This document shows positions 9,901 through 24,900 of a DNA stretch of 64,000 bases, one piece after another. Each line of letters opens with the position of its first letter. Positions within the stretch are counted from its first letter, which is position 1. The position numbers and the translations under genes are program-made. Under the pieces are notes generated by a model. The model was not told the DNA's origin. It did not search any database and saw only the letters and a list, made by a program, of their open reading frames with translations. The stretch comes from Acanthaster planci (taxonomy: Eukaryota > Echinodermata > Asteroidea > Valvatida > Acanthasteridae): positions 209,908 through 273,907 of the forward strand of contig NW_019091390.1 of NCBI RefSeq assembly GCF_001949145.1, written 5' to 3'.

Positions 9901-12900
9901 TTAAAAACCCAGCATTAGTTTAAAATGAAAGAACTAATACAGGGAAGGAGTGACTCACTGATGTTGCGTCCGTTGAGCAGGTCGTCTCTGTAGCTCATCA
10001 CCATGTGCTGCTGGAGCTTGTATGGCTGCAGAACCTTCAGGTCCTGGAGGAACTGGGGGATGTAGAGACGGTCAAATCTGACGTTGCCGTGCACGTGCTT
10101 GATGGAGACGTTCAGCTTGTCCAGGGTCTTCTCCAGCTCACCGGTGACCAGGACCTAAGAGAATGAAAGGCAACGCTTACAGGTTCATGGATTCTTGCTC
10201 ACAAAAACTTGGTACTATGTAGCAGGGAATCGTTCGGTCCATTAAGGCATCATTTCAAAATTCCTGTCAGTTGACCATAGGACAGGGCCATCCGACCAGT
10301 GACTTGTGTCGAGTGAATAATGGAGGCGGTGTTGCTCCACTGAAACCACATAGCCTTGGGAGTAATGCAATAAAAAGGCATTTATCGGTTAGGATTGACA
10401 CTTGAGAACACTTCACTTGGTAGCCAACCAATAATAAATGTATCAGTCGGACCATTCTGTCCAACACCTACCTTTAATATAAGAATTTTGAAATGGTGCC
10501 TAAAAAGAAATCCTCAGAAAAATTTACAAAAGGTAATTATTTCAGGAGTGGGGCATCCCAGCCAATTTTCCCGGGAAAAAAAACCACATGTGATACTAAT
10601 TACAATACGCATATCAGGTAACTTGTGTAAGAATAAGAACTGAATCAGTCCTTGAACGATACAAATTTTTCCAATAAATGGTCTGAGAGCTACATAAATG
10701 AACTGAGTTCTCCACCCCGACACTGTCTTTTATTTCTAATATTTATTTGAAGGTTTTAATGCAGCTTTTCAATGTATTACAATCTCACTAGCCTTTGCAT
10801 TTAGCACAGGCACGCGGTTGGCCATCTCCTATTAGATTCTAGACTTACCGTCTTGTCAGGGTTGTGGACCTCAGCCTGTTCCGTCTTGACAATTCCCCAG
10901 ATGAACTTCTTGATCCACTCAAGGCCTTGGTAGAAGAAGGTCTTGTAAGTCTTCTTGACATGCTGTGAACACAAACACGAGGAAAAGTCCCAGTCGTGGT
11001 AATGTAAACACTGCATCTTTCATTTACTGCTGCATAATGTAATGTTCTTTTCTTGTAAGTTCTAGCTAAGTGCTACAATGAGATGAACCAGTTGACTTTC
11101 CAATTGAATTCAACAAGTTCTTGCCAAATCCCACAAAATTAAATAAAAAAGGAGCCAACAATTAATGTGTTCTGATGGGTCTTCAGAAACCATACAGCAT
11201 CCCTGAACAATCAATTCTGCCCTTTCTAGCCTTGCTTGTTAGATAGTTGTGTCATTTTTCTTCGTCGCTTTACAACTGTTTCTTCCATCTCTCCTGACCA
11301 CCTACCTCATTGTGCGTCAGCTCGGCGTGGACTGCCCGCAGCTCCTCTCGCTCCCGACGCAGCGACTTGCAGGCCTGGGTGTACCTGTTATTGGTCTCCT
11401 GGATGTTCTTCAGGCACTCGATCTTGTCAGGCGTCTCCTCACTCAGCTCCTCCTGCTGCTTCTTGGATCTCTGGAGACGGGCCTGTAGACCAACAATGAA
11501 AAAAAAAGGGAAGACTCGTCGGGCAACTTTCAGACCTTTATCTTTCCCAGATATCACACAGATGCCGTGTTCAGGAGGCCACTGTCCCGACATTTATATG
11601 ACAGCCAATTGCAATTGGACCAGTACATCATTATCTAGTAAAACATGAAGAATACACGAAAGCAGAACAACTCAATTTCAGACCACTGATGTGGGGACAG
11701 GCAGTTCAGTCGGCAGAATTCTATCGGCAACGGGTCCACTCTCCATTGTAACTGGCAGTCAGTAGAGCACTTGAATTGTATTCTAGTGGTGAGTGATTCA
11801 CGCCCAACCTCAGTAAGTGGTCAGTAGAGCAATGGTGACAAGCTCATACATTAGGGTTGTCAGATCATAGAGCACTAAAACAGCACTCCAGTGGTGATAG
11901 GTTCATGTTCGACTTCACTTGACACTCAGTAGACCACTCAGAGCAACCCACTTCAATCATCTAGTAGTTTCCACTGAGTAAGTCACACAGGTATTAACCA
12001 GTAAAAAACTTGAGTGTCAAACTCTTTACCTTGATCTGCATCTTCTGGTCCTCCAAGCAGCTCTTGCCCCACTGAGTGCTGAACTTAAAGAGCACTCTAG
12101 GATCCTGAGCGACGTCTGGCAGTCCCGGGATGGGTTCCAGTTTCTCAGATTCAGGGAGGGTCGCACCATAGGCTGGGTGCTCAAGCTCCCCTTGCATGCA
12201 GAGTGTCTATACAAAAGAAGCAAGGATACAAGTTGATCAAAACAAGTAACCAAGAGTTATTGTGAAGCTTCATTCAATTGCAAGGAAAAGTTTCAAGTCC
12301 ACTTTATCAACTTTTAACCAAACGTAGGAAGTTTTCCTCTTTCTTGGAGGAGAGGGTAAGATTACTTGATCAGCCTGATTTCTGCAACAACAAAAATAAG
12401 AGAAATCTTCATTTCATTCCCATGGACCTCGATAAACAATCTCGGGCTGATTTCATACAGCTCTGACTGCAGAAATCTGCTAAGCACAGAAAATATCTGC
12501 TAAGTAAAAGCTGGTTACCATCCAAAATGCTATGCATTCTGTACTTCTTGTTACTGGTCCACAGCTGACTTTTGCTCAGCAGATATATTCGCTAAGTGGT
12601 AATTTCAGCGCAGAATCTCTATAAAATGGTTCGGAAAGGCTTCTTGAATTAAACTGAAATTGACTCTCTTGTGAAGTGAATACCTGGATTTCCTCTGTCC
12701 ACTCCTTGATCTGGTCCACGTGGATAGGGTCAGGACGGAAGGTCTTCTCAGCAGTCATGACATCAAAGCGCACCGCCTTGTAGAATTCATCCTGCTGGTC
12801 CAGACTGATGCGGCTGATCAGCTCACGGATTGGCTGGCTGCCATTGGTGCTGATCTGCATATGTATGAATATTAATTGATACACAATGAACGACTAATTT

Positions 12901-15900
12901 CATTACTGACTAGTTCCCACTGTTTCTAGTGTTGGTACTACGAATATTCATGTAGCAAAGATCTTACTTGCAACAACGAAAAATTTGGGATTGAACACGC
13001 AAAACATATTTCCACCACTACATGTACCTGGTTTCCAGGGCAGTTTGGTGTGTAACATGACACGTCTCATAAAAACAGATTTTCTAAGATGTCAAAAGTC
13101 AATTAAACTGGCCACTGAGGCCACGACTCACGTTGAAATAGATGTGGTACAGCTCAACGGTTCTGGTGGGATCAGGGATGACCTCCTCAGTCGAGTCATG
13201 TGACCTGTCCTCCACATGTTCCCCGGTGAACGGCCAGCGGGCGCTGTCGTACTTCCAATCCTCAAAGCGCTTGAGGAAGTCCATGCCCATGGTGCGGAAC
13301 GATTTGAGGTGCTCCTGGGGCACGGGTTCGGGTTCATGGTCATGCTCCTCAGACTCCCTCCACATTGAGTCAACCTCAAAGTGCTGCTTGGCTAAGAACT
13401 TCTCCTGTGGGAACAATTTACAACAGAACCTTATTTGCATTTTGTTTACAAACAAGGCACATCAAGTACTTATATGATGTTGTGCTAAGGCACCCAAATT
13501 CTTGATGATTACAACAAACCATGCTTAGGCAGTGCATTCACACTAAGACTATGCTGTGTGTTGGAAGTGACAATGTCTTAAACAGAACTCTACAAAGACC
13601 TTTCAAAATGCCTCCCTGTAGTTTTGGAGGCTCCCAGAGGCATTTGCTGATCCCTAGCAAGCCTTCCTCAGGCAAGAGGCAGCCTTATGCTCAGCGGTAT
13701 TACAGTCAAGTACTTCTCATGCATTTTCAGGGATACTCACAACTGAGTAGTCAAAAGTACCCCGAGGTCTGAGTGTGAGTGGCAACCCACCCATACCTGA
13801 ACAACAAGACATTTCTTTGTTATTGGGCAGCCTGTGTTAGCAATGGCAGTACTTACAATGATACTTATGATGACTGGTAAAAATGACTCTTAAGTACTTG
13901 GGAAGTACTCAACTTTGGCATGCACGCTTAGCAAAGAAAAGAGTTGATAACTCAGCGGGAATTTTCTTCTTCTTAGCTTAACTACCTGTGTAAACCCGAT
14001 GCCAACATTCAAGATACAGGGGGATGGGTGGGGTAACGAGCAGTGGGTGGAAGTGGGTGGGTTAGGAGAAGCGGGTGGAAGTGGGTGGGGTTGGGAGGGG
14101 TACGGTGGCGGGATTATGTACCTTGAACGCATTGTACTCCTCCTGTGTCTTGAACTCATCCACCACCTTCATGTGAGCGACCACATTCTCAGGGGTGTTC
14201 TCCCCGGGCCTGAGGGTGACGTTGACATCAATGGGGCCATTGAACACCAAGTGAGTGGGGCCGTAGGTGTAACTGCAGGATCGTGGCACACGACGGGTCT
14301 TCAGCTCCATCTCCACCCCAAGTGATTCCCTTCCAAACCTGAAAGCGCTCTGCAGAAAAAAAAATTTCAAAGAAAAAAAACGACTATGGTATAAGACTTT
14401 TACATAGAGTCTTCACATAGTCTTTGGAATTGTCAATATTGCATATTGATAATGAATATTGGTAAATTTCTGTAAGAATACATGACTTAACTGTGGCTAG
14501 GCACTTTGTGCGCTGTCCCCTCTATACATATACATGAATTATTTATGAGTCAGGGCCGGGAGTGGTGCTAGGCAACACCCATGTGCAGCAAGCCCTGATT
14601 ACCCAGCCACCCACAAGGCCAGGTCATTTTCCACTCAGACCCCAGATGAGCTGTGTACATGCTCCAGTACAGTTGACCTCTTTGTCCCTTGCTTTGACCA
14701 TAGGCCTGCATAGAACCACCTTACGATCACGTACACCAACCCTTTTTTTCCCCTGCATGCAGTAAAGTTTCCTGTGTCACCAAGTAAGATTTCCCGACTC
14801 CTTTCACTGGTATTCAGAATTTAAAACACTGGAAGAAAAGCTTAACAGCCCTTCTTGTATCCGCTCTGAAGAGGAACACAAGAGGGTGTCTTTTGAAATG
14901 AAATTGCCTGTCCTTTGGCACTCACGCACGCACAGGTGCACAAGTTTATGTGCGTTTGACGCGCAGCACATTGAGTAAGCGCAACGGTTTAGTCTAGAGT
15001 GTGTGGTCTTTGCGTGCATGCCCAACGCGTGCAAGAATCCCGTTGGAAAACTTAGTACCATCGGTCTTTCTTTCGCCGGTTAGGGTGCACTTCAGCTCAG
15101 GGTGGATAGGTTTTCATCGAAATGTTGAAGCAATGGCTAGTAACAACATGTTTACCTATGGAAGCCACTGGTAAAAGGCGGTAGGCGCTTCCCATAGACA
15201 TATACAACATTAATCCTAGCCACAGCCAGTCAAACGAAATGGAAGGTAGATGTAGTCTGAACGGAAACAGATACATGGTTAAAAAAATAAAAAGATCACG
15301 AGAGGGTGGTCACCTGGACAGGCCTTGGGCTCATCAGCTTGCCCTTGATCAGTTTCTTTGTAAACTGGTAGCTCTCCTGGGAATCACGGGCAACCTCAGG
15401 AGTCTGAGTCTGGTAAAACAAAACCTTTTTTTTTAATTCTACGACTGTTGGATTTCAAATGTTATTTGCGCAATTTTAAACCTGCTTCATAGAAGGACCA
15501 GAATTTAAATCAGAGTTTAAGCTACACGTATTTCAACATGCCAACTAAATGGGCACTGTGCAAAGCTGGCATAATCTTTGTGTTCTCAAACCTCTGTTTG
15601 AAGGAAGTTCAAATGTCTTGTAAAGAACACTTCAGAACAGTTTGGAAAATGTTAACAAGAAGTGAAGCTAGTAGGGTTTCTATTGAAAACGCACTGCAAA
15701 CACTCAGTTATTTTGAGCTCTAGTAACCAAACCCATCAAAAAAAATGATAGGTATGCATTTGTAATGGATACACATTCAACAGAGACAAATATTGGAGAG
15801 GTGGCAACCTTTGATGTGAACACCCACCCTTTCTGGCTCAGGGATGTAGGTGAAGGTGTACGGTCGGCTGCGCAGTGAGAAAGCCTGATGCTCGCTGGAC

Positions 15901-18900
15901 GGAGTATTGAAGCGTGTCTCGTACAGCTGCTTGGGCACATTCACATTGACCGTGCCGTTCAGGACAGCGGAGGTGTTCAGGGAACCGCTGATGTACAGAC
16001 CGGACATGAGGCTGTCGTCCAGGCTAACTTTCATCTTGCCCATGACAGAGACGGCGGCCCTGGGAGTGGAAAGTCAGTCCAAACAACATTTTAGCATTTT
16101 TCCATTAAAAGTTCCTGGAGGGATAGAAAATCTGATATCTGCTAAGGCCCAACAAATCAGTTCTGCTTCCCATTACATGCTATCTGGAAACAAGGTAGGT
16201 AAATGAACAGGTTTTTGTCCTTTATGAACCTTGATTCAGTGTGCATCTAAGAGATAAAGGGTTAAAGTCAACAACAGCAGGAAAGGTCTGGTGGCATTGT
16301 TTTCAAGTGAAAAGAACAACACTTTAATAAAAGGTACCTATTGCACCACATTCAAAATAAACTAGACCTAATTTTAGGCTTCCTCGATTTCTCATTTCAC
16401 ATTTTCCCAAACTTTTCCACCCAAACAGAAAAAAACAACAACTAGAAAACAAGAATTACAGAAACAAATTTTTTCAAAATTAAATCCTTAGCTAGGTTTG
16501 GAACCCACAAGCCTGTAGTTAGTATACAGCAAGCAATCCTATAGACTAATCCAAGGGGACATCCTGACTATGCTGGCACCACAATCACTTGCACATATTA
16601 TTATATGCATATGCATTTGGCAAGTCACAGCACCCTATTGGTCAATGAGGCATGCAATGCACCTGTCCAGTTCCACCTGTCCATGGGCGTTGTGCCACAT
16701 TAATGCCCTCTAATTCTGGTTGATAATTTAAACTAAGGAGCTATCTGCCTTGAGCAGAAGAACCGCCCCCCATCAGTGCTCACAGTCTGACAGTGAGAGC
16801 TCAGTGGCTAGCCGATTCTAAAATCGTTGCAATCATTACAGAGAATCACATCATGAAACATATGACACATATGCATTCAAGCTGCTATGACACTGTTCCT
16901 ACCTAGGTGTAAGGCTCCCTTCCACATCCACCCTCTCCAGCTTGCTGGCCGGGTTCTGTAGGATGTCGGTCAAGCGGGGGGTCAGCACTGCCTTGCCTTG
17001 GGCGTCTAGTGCCATAGCCACGGCCGAGTCTACCCACAGCTGCAGGGGCAGACCTATCTCTGTCGGGATCTCGTGCACGCCCCCGCCCAGGCTGAAGATC
17101 TTGCGGTAGGTGTAGGGGTTCTCGCCCGCCCGCATCTTGTCCTCTCTCTCTCTCATCCACTCAGATGCTGGCGATGGAAAAAACATCAAGACACCATTCA
17201 GAGTTGGAGACCCCAGTGCCCATATTTCTTTCAACAAAAGGGCAGTTGAATATTGTTCTTTACGGCAGATCTCTGCTCGTTTTTAATGAGGAAATCTTAG
17301 AAGGAATCATATCTCTGGGGGATTCAGACCACCATTCCACTAAGTTAACCTTAAGTCAATGGAGCAGGAATTCGTTCACTTTTTCAAATAAATTACATTT
17401 CTACTAAAACTACGCTTCAAGCACACACTGCAGTGTCTCGACTTCTAAACATTGTGAATGGTTTGTAATCACAATAAAAAGATTCACTTCATGATAAAAT
17501 AAACCTCCCTCCCCTTTCAATCAGGCTTGCTACGGCCCTATTGGCTAATCACAATGTCTAAGACGACTCACTTCCATCCAGGTATGACCAGATAGTGTCC
17601 TTGTCCAGACTGAATGTTCGCAGCTCGTTGCCAAAGAACTTCAAGTAGCCAGAGGCCTTCACTTGGTTGGAGTAGGGGTCGATTATCGTTGTTGGAAGCT
17701 GGACGAAAGGACAAAATAGAAAATNNNNNNNNNNNNNNNNNNNNNNNNNNNNNNNNNNNNNNNNNNNNNNNNNNNNNNNNNNNNNNNNNNNNNNNNNNNN
17801 NNNNNNNNNNNNNNNNNNNNNNNNNNNNNNNNNNNNNNNNNNNNNNNNNNNNNNNNNNNNNNNNNNNNNNNNNNNNNNNNNNNNNNNNNNNNNNNNNNNN
17901 NNNNNNNNNNNNNNNNNNNNNNNNNNNNNNNNNNNNNNNNNNNNNNNNNNNNNNNNNNNNNNNNNNNNNNNNNNNNNNNNNNNNNNNNNNNNNNNNNNNN
18001 NNNNNNNNNNNNNNNGCTTGACCGAGCCGCTGACGGGGAACGGCGAGGCGGGCGTGCCGATGACGGAAGCCTCAGTGTTGAGACTCACCTTCTGCTCCCC
18101 TGGAGAGTAACCATTGGATGGAAAACCCCAATTTAAATTCAGTCTGCAATGAGCAAACACTGAGACCTTCAGGAAATGCCGATGAGGCCATGAAAATAGG
18201 AACGTAGTTTGGTGGTCATACCTAAGGACTAATACCAAAAACAATTAATCGAAAAAGAAACGGCTAACCCATTTCTTGCTGCTGGCCACAATCAAACTTA
18301 TCTCATTACTCTACCTACTTTGGTACTCTATAAATGCAGCTTGTCAAACAGTGTTAACCGTGTCATAATGCGGACACTGGAAACGTGACGCTAATTTAGA
18401 AGTAGCTTGAACCATCTCAGAAAATGCCGGAAATTCTATCTACCCAAAAAAATTGTACACAAAAACTTGATCTTAACTGACAATCATAAGTATGTGCCTG
18501 CCAGTTTCAATACGGGCGATTCACAAAAGTGCGCCTAGAAGAGTCTGCAATGCATTGGCCAATCATGATGCACGAAATCTGATTGACCTAACACGTGTTT
18601 GGACAGGGTCAACAGATGCCTGTATTGCTTTATGTCGAGCTAGGCAGATTTATTCCGAACAGAAAATAACAGTTTACATGAATGATCTTTTAACAGGAAA
18701 AATCAATTAGGTTGTCGCAGCAGCTCTTCACAATAAACGCTCACAACGGCTTGTAATATCATGCTCATTCATAAAAAGTACTGGTCCTGGCTTGCATTAG
18801 ACAAGGGCCGAAGTTTTAACCCTTTTCTGAGCCAATCTATGTTACATTCTGACATTTGACCGACTTACAGAAGTTTGGTGCCCACATAAACCTCTTGGAG

Positions 18901-21900
18901 TACTGTGCTCCATGGACGAATGGCTTCAGAGTCAGCAGGGCCTTCCGGGCCACTTTGAATCTACAAAAGGCAAAATCGTTCGATTACTTTCCGGACAAAT
19001 TAGTTTCTGACTTCAGTACATCAGGCCTGTCAATTTTTGCTCCAGCGAAGATTTCAGAAATGGCTCTGGTAAGAAGCAAGGCCATTTGAGAATGAAGCAC
19101 TTGATATCAAGCCAGATCAGACAAACTCAGCGCTGACTTAGTCAGCAGATCTGACCTCGCTGATGTGTTGCTGAGCTGTTAGACCTGACCTCACTTGTGT
19201 GTTGCTGTTCTCAACTGACCTACGATGTACTTTATTCGGATCATGCACTGTTCTGTTGAAATACAACACTGGCTTGTTGGGCTACTTAAAGTTATCCTGG
19301 GTACTTGCGACTTACAAGTTCTTCTTGCACTTCTGGTAGTTGGAGGCCAGACTCTCCAGGTGAGTGTAGACAAAACTAGCCACCTGCTTGGACTTGTCAT
19401 TCTTCAGGTCGCTGATGATAGAGAAGACGATATCTGTCTCAGGCTCAGTGTCCATGACGATGACGTAGGCAGCGATGCGGACCTGGTGGTCTTCATCCAT
19501 GTTCTCGATCAAGGGCATCAGAAGAGGCACAATCTGGGGTACAGATGGCACAGGAAACAAAACTAAAAACGCTGAAGACCCTCAAGATGGAACTCATGCA
19601 ATACATCCGGAGATGGACTATGACAACAACTGACATCAATGTAACACTTGCACTGGGGTGTGCAGCACAAACTCCATCAGTTTGTCTAATAATTATTAGA
19701 AACGAAAATATCTGACCAGACGCTGCAAAATGAGTCTTAAGGCCGTATTCCCAGTTATTCTCAGTAAACTGAGTTGCCTGTTCTGACATATTAATCAGTT
19801 TGGTATCCTAATGAAATGTTCATTGAGTGGGTGAAAACTGCAAAGAGTTCCTAGTGATTAACACTGTGCAAGATTATTTCAAAGGCCTTTAACTCAACGG
19901 TGGTTCCGGTGACTTGCAACTCCTTTTTTTTGGATGATGCAGGTATAACGAGTAGCAAAATAAACAAGAGTCCCTCTTTTCATCCAACGTATGATTAATA
20001 CTTACTTAAAGGAAAGGGAAGGAGCTGAGCAAAATACAGGGGCGAGGCCCACACACTTACTCTCTCTGGCACAACCTTAGCCAGGCGACGCAGGGAGTAG
20101 ATGGCCTGCACGCGCAGGTCCACATCTTCCACGTTCGAATTGATGATCTCTCTAATGTGATCGATGGAGTCCGTCTCGGCATCAGTGGTCTTCTTCATGA
20201 CCAGGCCAGTGTTGCCGATGGCCTTGAGGCACATACGCTTGTCCTCTTCGGGCCGTGAGGGGTCAATGCCGGCGAGAAGGTTCTGTTGAAGGGAACAATG
20301 TTTAAAATTTAAAGGTTAGAGAGGCAAATTTAAACCTGCACTTTCTCAGGAAAATGCAAACTACCGTTGTCTTTGGCTTGACCCTTCCCATTGCGATGAT
20401 TTGTAGAAGTTAAATGACTTAGCTGCATCCAGGTATGACACACATTTAAGAAGGCATGGCGCCACACCTAAGCAGTGAATTCTCTCACTGCTGGACAGGG
20501 AAACGGTGGAATATGAAAGTAACCAAATCTGAGTATTTACTAGGAGTCATTCCTGGACCTGGTTTGCAGTGAGGTGAAGAAGAAGCTCACAACCATTTGG
20601 AGAGGGGTTGGGGGGAGGTGGTACAAGCTCTTACCATTGAATATTCTTGTTTCTTGTCCTCGGAGCAGATCTGGTTGACCTTGCAAGCCTTGTGGACCAA
20701 AGAGCCAAAGCTCAGCCAGCATGTCTTCCTCACTTGCTGGTCAGCGTTGGGTCCGTTGACCACAGGGCCCCGGCACAGACCCTGAGGGAGACAAGGAGGA
20801 GCGATGAAATGGGGGTAAAATTCCCAGAGCAAATCATTGGGAGCATGCCTGCGAAACACACCTGTCTTTTCACTGTGCTATCAGTACTAGCCAAGGAAAG
20901 AGTTTTTCAACAAAACGTTTTGATAAACAGAAAGAACTACCCGTTCTACCCAAGGACTTTCCCTCATCACATCACCTACCAGGACATGATCCAGGATCTC
21001 CTCTGTCGGTTCATTGATCAGGGCGATGGTGCTCAGGATCTGACAGGCCTCCTCACACTCGTAGGTCCTCTTGCCGATCTCACTTGTCAAAATCTCCACG
21101 GACTTGTCGTTCTCCACCTGAACGAGGGCATCCAGGAGAATTTGCCTGCCGAAAAGGAAAAGCTTATATCAATGCGGGAAGCACATATACGCCTGTGGAA
21201 CTAAGAGACTCCACCCACTATGAAGATGACTATGGGCAGACGCTCACGGCATATAACCTCTATTTATGCAGCACTGACACGAAGCCCCCAGGGCTTTGTG
21301 CACATGTAAACTCAAATGCATGTATACATATATTGAACCATCTTTTAGGACAACACAAAGAGAGAGAAAATGTGGACATGGGGCGACTGTTGGGGAGCAA
21401 CTTACTTCCTTTCTTTCATCTCCTTAGAGTCACTGACAAACTTCTTGCCGAGCCTGTCAAAGATGTTCTGGAGCTCCAGGGGGCCAAACTTTTTCAGCTT
21501 CTTGACCAGGAGGATGAAGTTCTTGGGAGCTTCTTCAGTGATCCCATCCTTCTTGATGTTGTCTTGGATTTTCTGGAGGTAGGTCTTCACCTAGAGCAGG
21601 TGATGTGTTTGTACATTAAAAAAAAAACTGGTGCAGGCAGGATAAACTTATAATGGAAGTAATGAGGTGGACTCTTTGAATTTTGGAATTTTACTTGGTG
21701 GTTTATGAACATAAATTTGCAACTGAGATTAATTTATTTTAACATGAGTTCCCTTTGGCTAATTTTAGGCATTGGCAAAACTTTCCCTTCAAAATTCATT
21801 CCAAATACCACAAACACAACTGGAAAAAGAGCTTTTCAAATTAGAAATATGTAACAATACACAAAAACGAATCCACCCCTTCCAAAAGCATTGCAGGTTC

Positions 21901-24900
21901 CTTTTTAAGAGACAATGCCTTGATTGGCATTTTTTTCATTCTCTGACGGGCTTCACTTGGTCATGAAAATAAAGACCACAATTTAACCATGACAGTTAAA
22001 GCCTCTCTTGCTCTACCAGCACACTGAATTACCTCCCTCCTCATTTGTCTTTGAAAGTGGCTGTTTGAGCATTACCTTGGTACGGATCTGACTCATGTGG
22101 GGTCCATCTTCTTCAGTCCGCTCATGGTCTTCTTCCGAGTCATGCTCGTGCTTCTTCCATGCCTCAAAGACAAACGTCAGGTCCTCTGCCTGGTCCTTGG
22201 GGTTCTCGACGTCCGGAATGAACTCATCCTGGGGTATCTCTCTGGTGCTCTTCAGGACGAAAGTTTGACTGAGCGAAAAAGAAACCAGAAGCATGTTAAA
22301 ATGTTGCTGGCTGTCCACTGTCAGCCATTTCAAGTCAGACAACACTTCAAGCAAACATTTTTGAGAAAAAAATTCATGGAAAAGGTTCATCCTTCCATCA
22401 CCTAAAGTATCTAAACAGGTAAGATATGTAAAAGTAACTGACTGGTGCTGAAAAGCTTGACATAGGATTTTTTTTTTAACAAATCCTACGGTCAGCATCA
22501 AAAAAGCTCTCAACTTCAAAATGCTCAATCGAAAACTGCATCGACGGCTTACTTGACGAATGCGACAGCCTTCCCACCCTTCTGTCCAAATGGCTGGAAG
22601 ATGTGCTTGCCTTCAGCCACAACGGCGTCAATGACAAACTTGCTGTGGTCCTTGAGGCTGATGCTGTAACGGACCTACAAAGAGCATTGACAATGATATC
22701 TAAAAATGTAGACTCATGCACAGCAGAGGGGTGCACAAGTGCTTACAGTTGACATGGAGATCATGGGAAACTCTGAGACCAGATACTATGACTGTGATAA
22801 GTACAGCTTGAGGTGGCAATATTTGGACGTCAGATGAGTCTCGGGATCATTTGATGGCTTGCCGATCGGGGGTCAAGAATTTCATCTTCTCATAAAACAA
22901 ACCCACTTGAGAGATTTTACCCAATAGCCAGTTAATGTCAGAGCTTCTTACCTGAATTCTCTCTCTGAAATTCTTCAAAATTGCAATTTATTTAGGACGC
23001 AACCAAGCTCAACGCATCAGTAAGTCAACCACAGAAATGAGGCAGTCATCCGGCCTCAAGTGGTTAAGGATTTGTTTGTATTTTTAATAAGGTTTTAAAA
23101 CATGCCAGAAACCATCAGCTTCAAGTCTCAATTGTGGAATTTTCTACAATACTGTAATTCTCTTGTTCGACAAAAACAAAAAACCCAAGAAACAAAACAA
23201 AAATAAACAAAAACACTACAAATCAAATGCCAATTCCTCGAAGAAAGGAGGGAAAGCAAGACAGAAACATAGATAAAGCCAATGGAGCAGGAGAAGGAAA
23301 GTGGCTCAATTCCTACATACCTGGCTGAGGCACTTCAAGAGCTCCTCCTTCTTCTCATTGGGTTTTCGGAACTCGCTGAAGGGCTCTGTGGCAGGGCTAG
23401 TCTCCCAGCCCTTACATTTCTCACACTTCCTACTGGAGAGCAAGGACAGTTTGCTGCGCTGGGTGCGCTGCTGGCATTCCAGGAGGTCCCGAGTCTTGGT
23501 GATGTTCAGGACAAAGCGTTGGGCTGTCGAAACACAAAGTGTGTGTGGAAAAGTCAAGAAAATTGTCAACTGTTTACTTTGATATGTTACAACATCCATC
23601 CAGACTATTAGTGGTAAGACAATGCCACAAATGGTGACAGATGGGGGTCACCTTGGGGAAATTTACTGTCATACAGAACCTGGTCCCTCAATTAATAAAT
23701 GAACTTCGAGACAATTCAGGAATAATAACGAGAAATATAATTGTTGAAAATTGCGGCAAAAAACGAGGAAAAACGTTAGGGAAAAAAAGAAAAAGGAATC
23801 TATTTGTGTTATAACAAAGAATTGATAAGTTGGAATGTGACCGTTTCTAGAGGATTTGCTTGTGTGTATACCAGGAATGAGAAAATTTTCGGGTATTTTT
23901 AAAAACGCCATTTGCACATTGTTAGGTCGGGTTACAGTTTTACAACTCTGATAGGTTTGAGCTTGAGCACCAGGTGCACAATGCTGGTGGGCATCATATG
24001 TCGGCCCAGTCTTTCACTCTGTGGCTAGTATGAGGGGGTACTAACGCACACAGCCTACAGCCTTAGGTAAGCATGTCAAGTGAAATTCATCCCACTGACG
24101 TGGGGCCACTCAACAGACCTGTAATAACGACCCCCGGGGAAACTTACGCTGGACTTCTTTGTTAATGATGTGAGGCCTGGAATCCGAGATCTTGACTTTA
24201 TACACTGACTCACAGTAGCCAGCGATGCCCCTCTGCAAAAAAATGCAAAAAAAAAAAAAAAACAACATTCAATCAAAAAATCAGACAGAATGAAAAATTG
24301 AAATCTTGTTACATCAAAACCCTGAACTGTGCTCACAACATAAAATTACCTTTTTGAACTTTTAAGAGCTAGTGTCTGCAATGCCTTTTATAAAATGATA
24401 TTGAATTTTAGCGTTCCACATTCATCTACCATGCAACATTTTCTCATAATTTCTTCTTCAAAGGCTACATTCAGTTCCGCATACCGTTTCCTTCATTTCA
24501 GCCATTTCACATTGATTTGAATGGACAGACTCACCTCCATCACACGGTAGTGTTTTTTCTGGTGAAGAATGTTACTCTGTAACAACAATACACAACAAAC
24601 ATAAATGAAAAGTTTTTCAATCAACTTAAAAGAATTCACAGATTGAAGAGCTCATTTCATTGAAGTCTCCATCTGTTCCTGAAAACAACAGAATCAATCA
24701 AATCAATTTCAAATGTTTTACAGATGATAAAAAATTTATCTTCACTGTTGAGCTGCTTAAGATTACAGTAATTCAACCATCATCTTCCTACACAAACATT
24801 TTTTCTATCCAGTAGTGCAGTTGTTGTTGAGTCTGTTGTAAATCCCTGCAAGTCCATCACAAGTCATTCAGTTTTAAAGTCACAAGCCATTCAAATGAAC

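Noticed and set aside
17558-18244. 228-codon frame crossing the gap, taken as one exon
   Set aside because: The run of unknown residues is only the assembly gap. Real exons end at 17572 and start at 18099, with splice sites on both sides.
20647-21204. 185-codon plus-strand frame, with a similar 185-codon minus-strand frame at 60567-61124
   Set aside because: Both lie antisense to vitellogenin exons 12-13 and span intron 12. They resemble each other only because the locus is duplicated; no domain is present.
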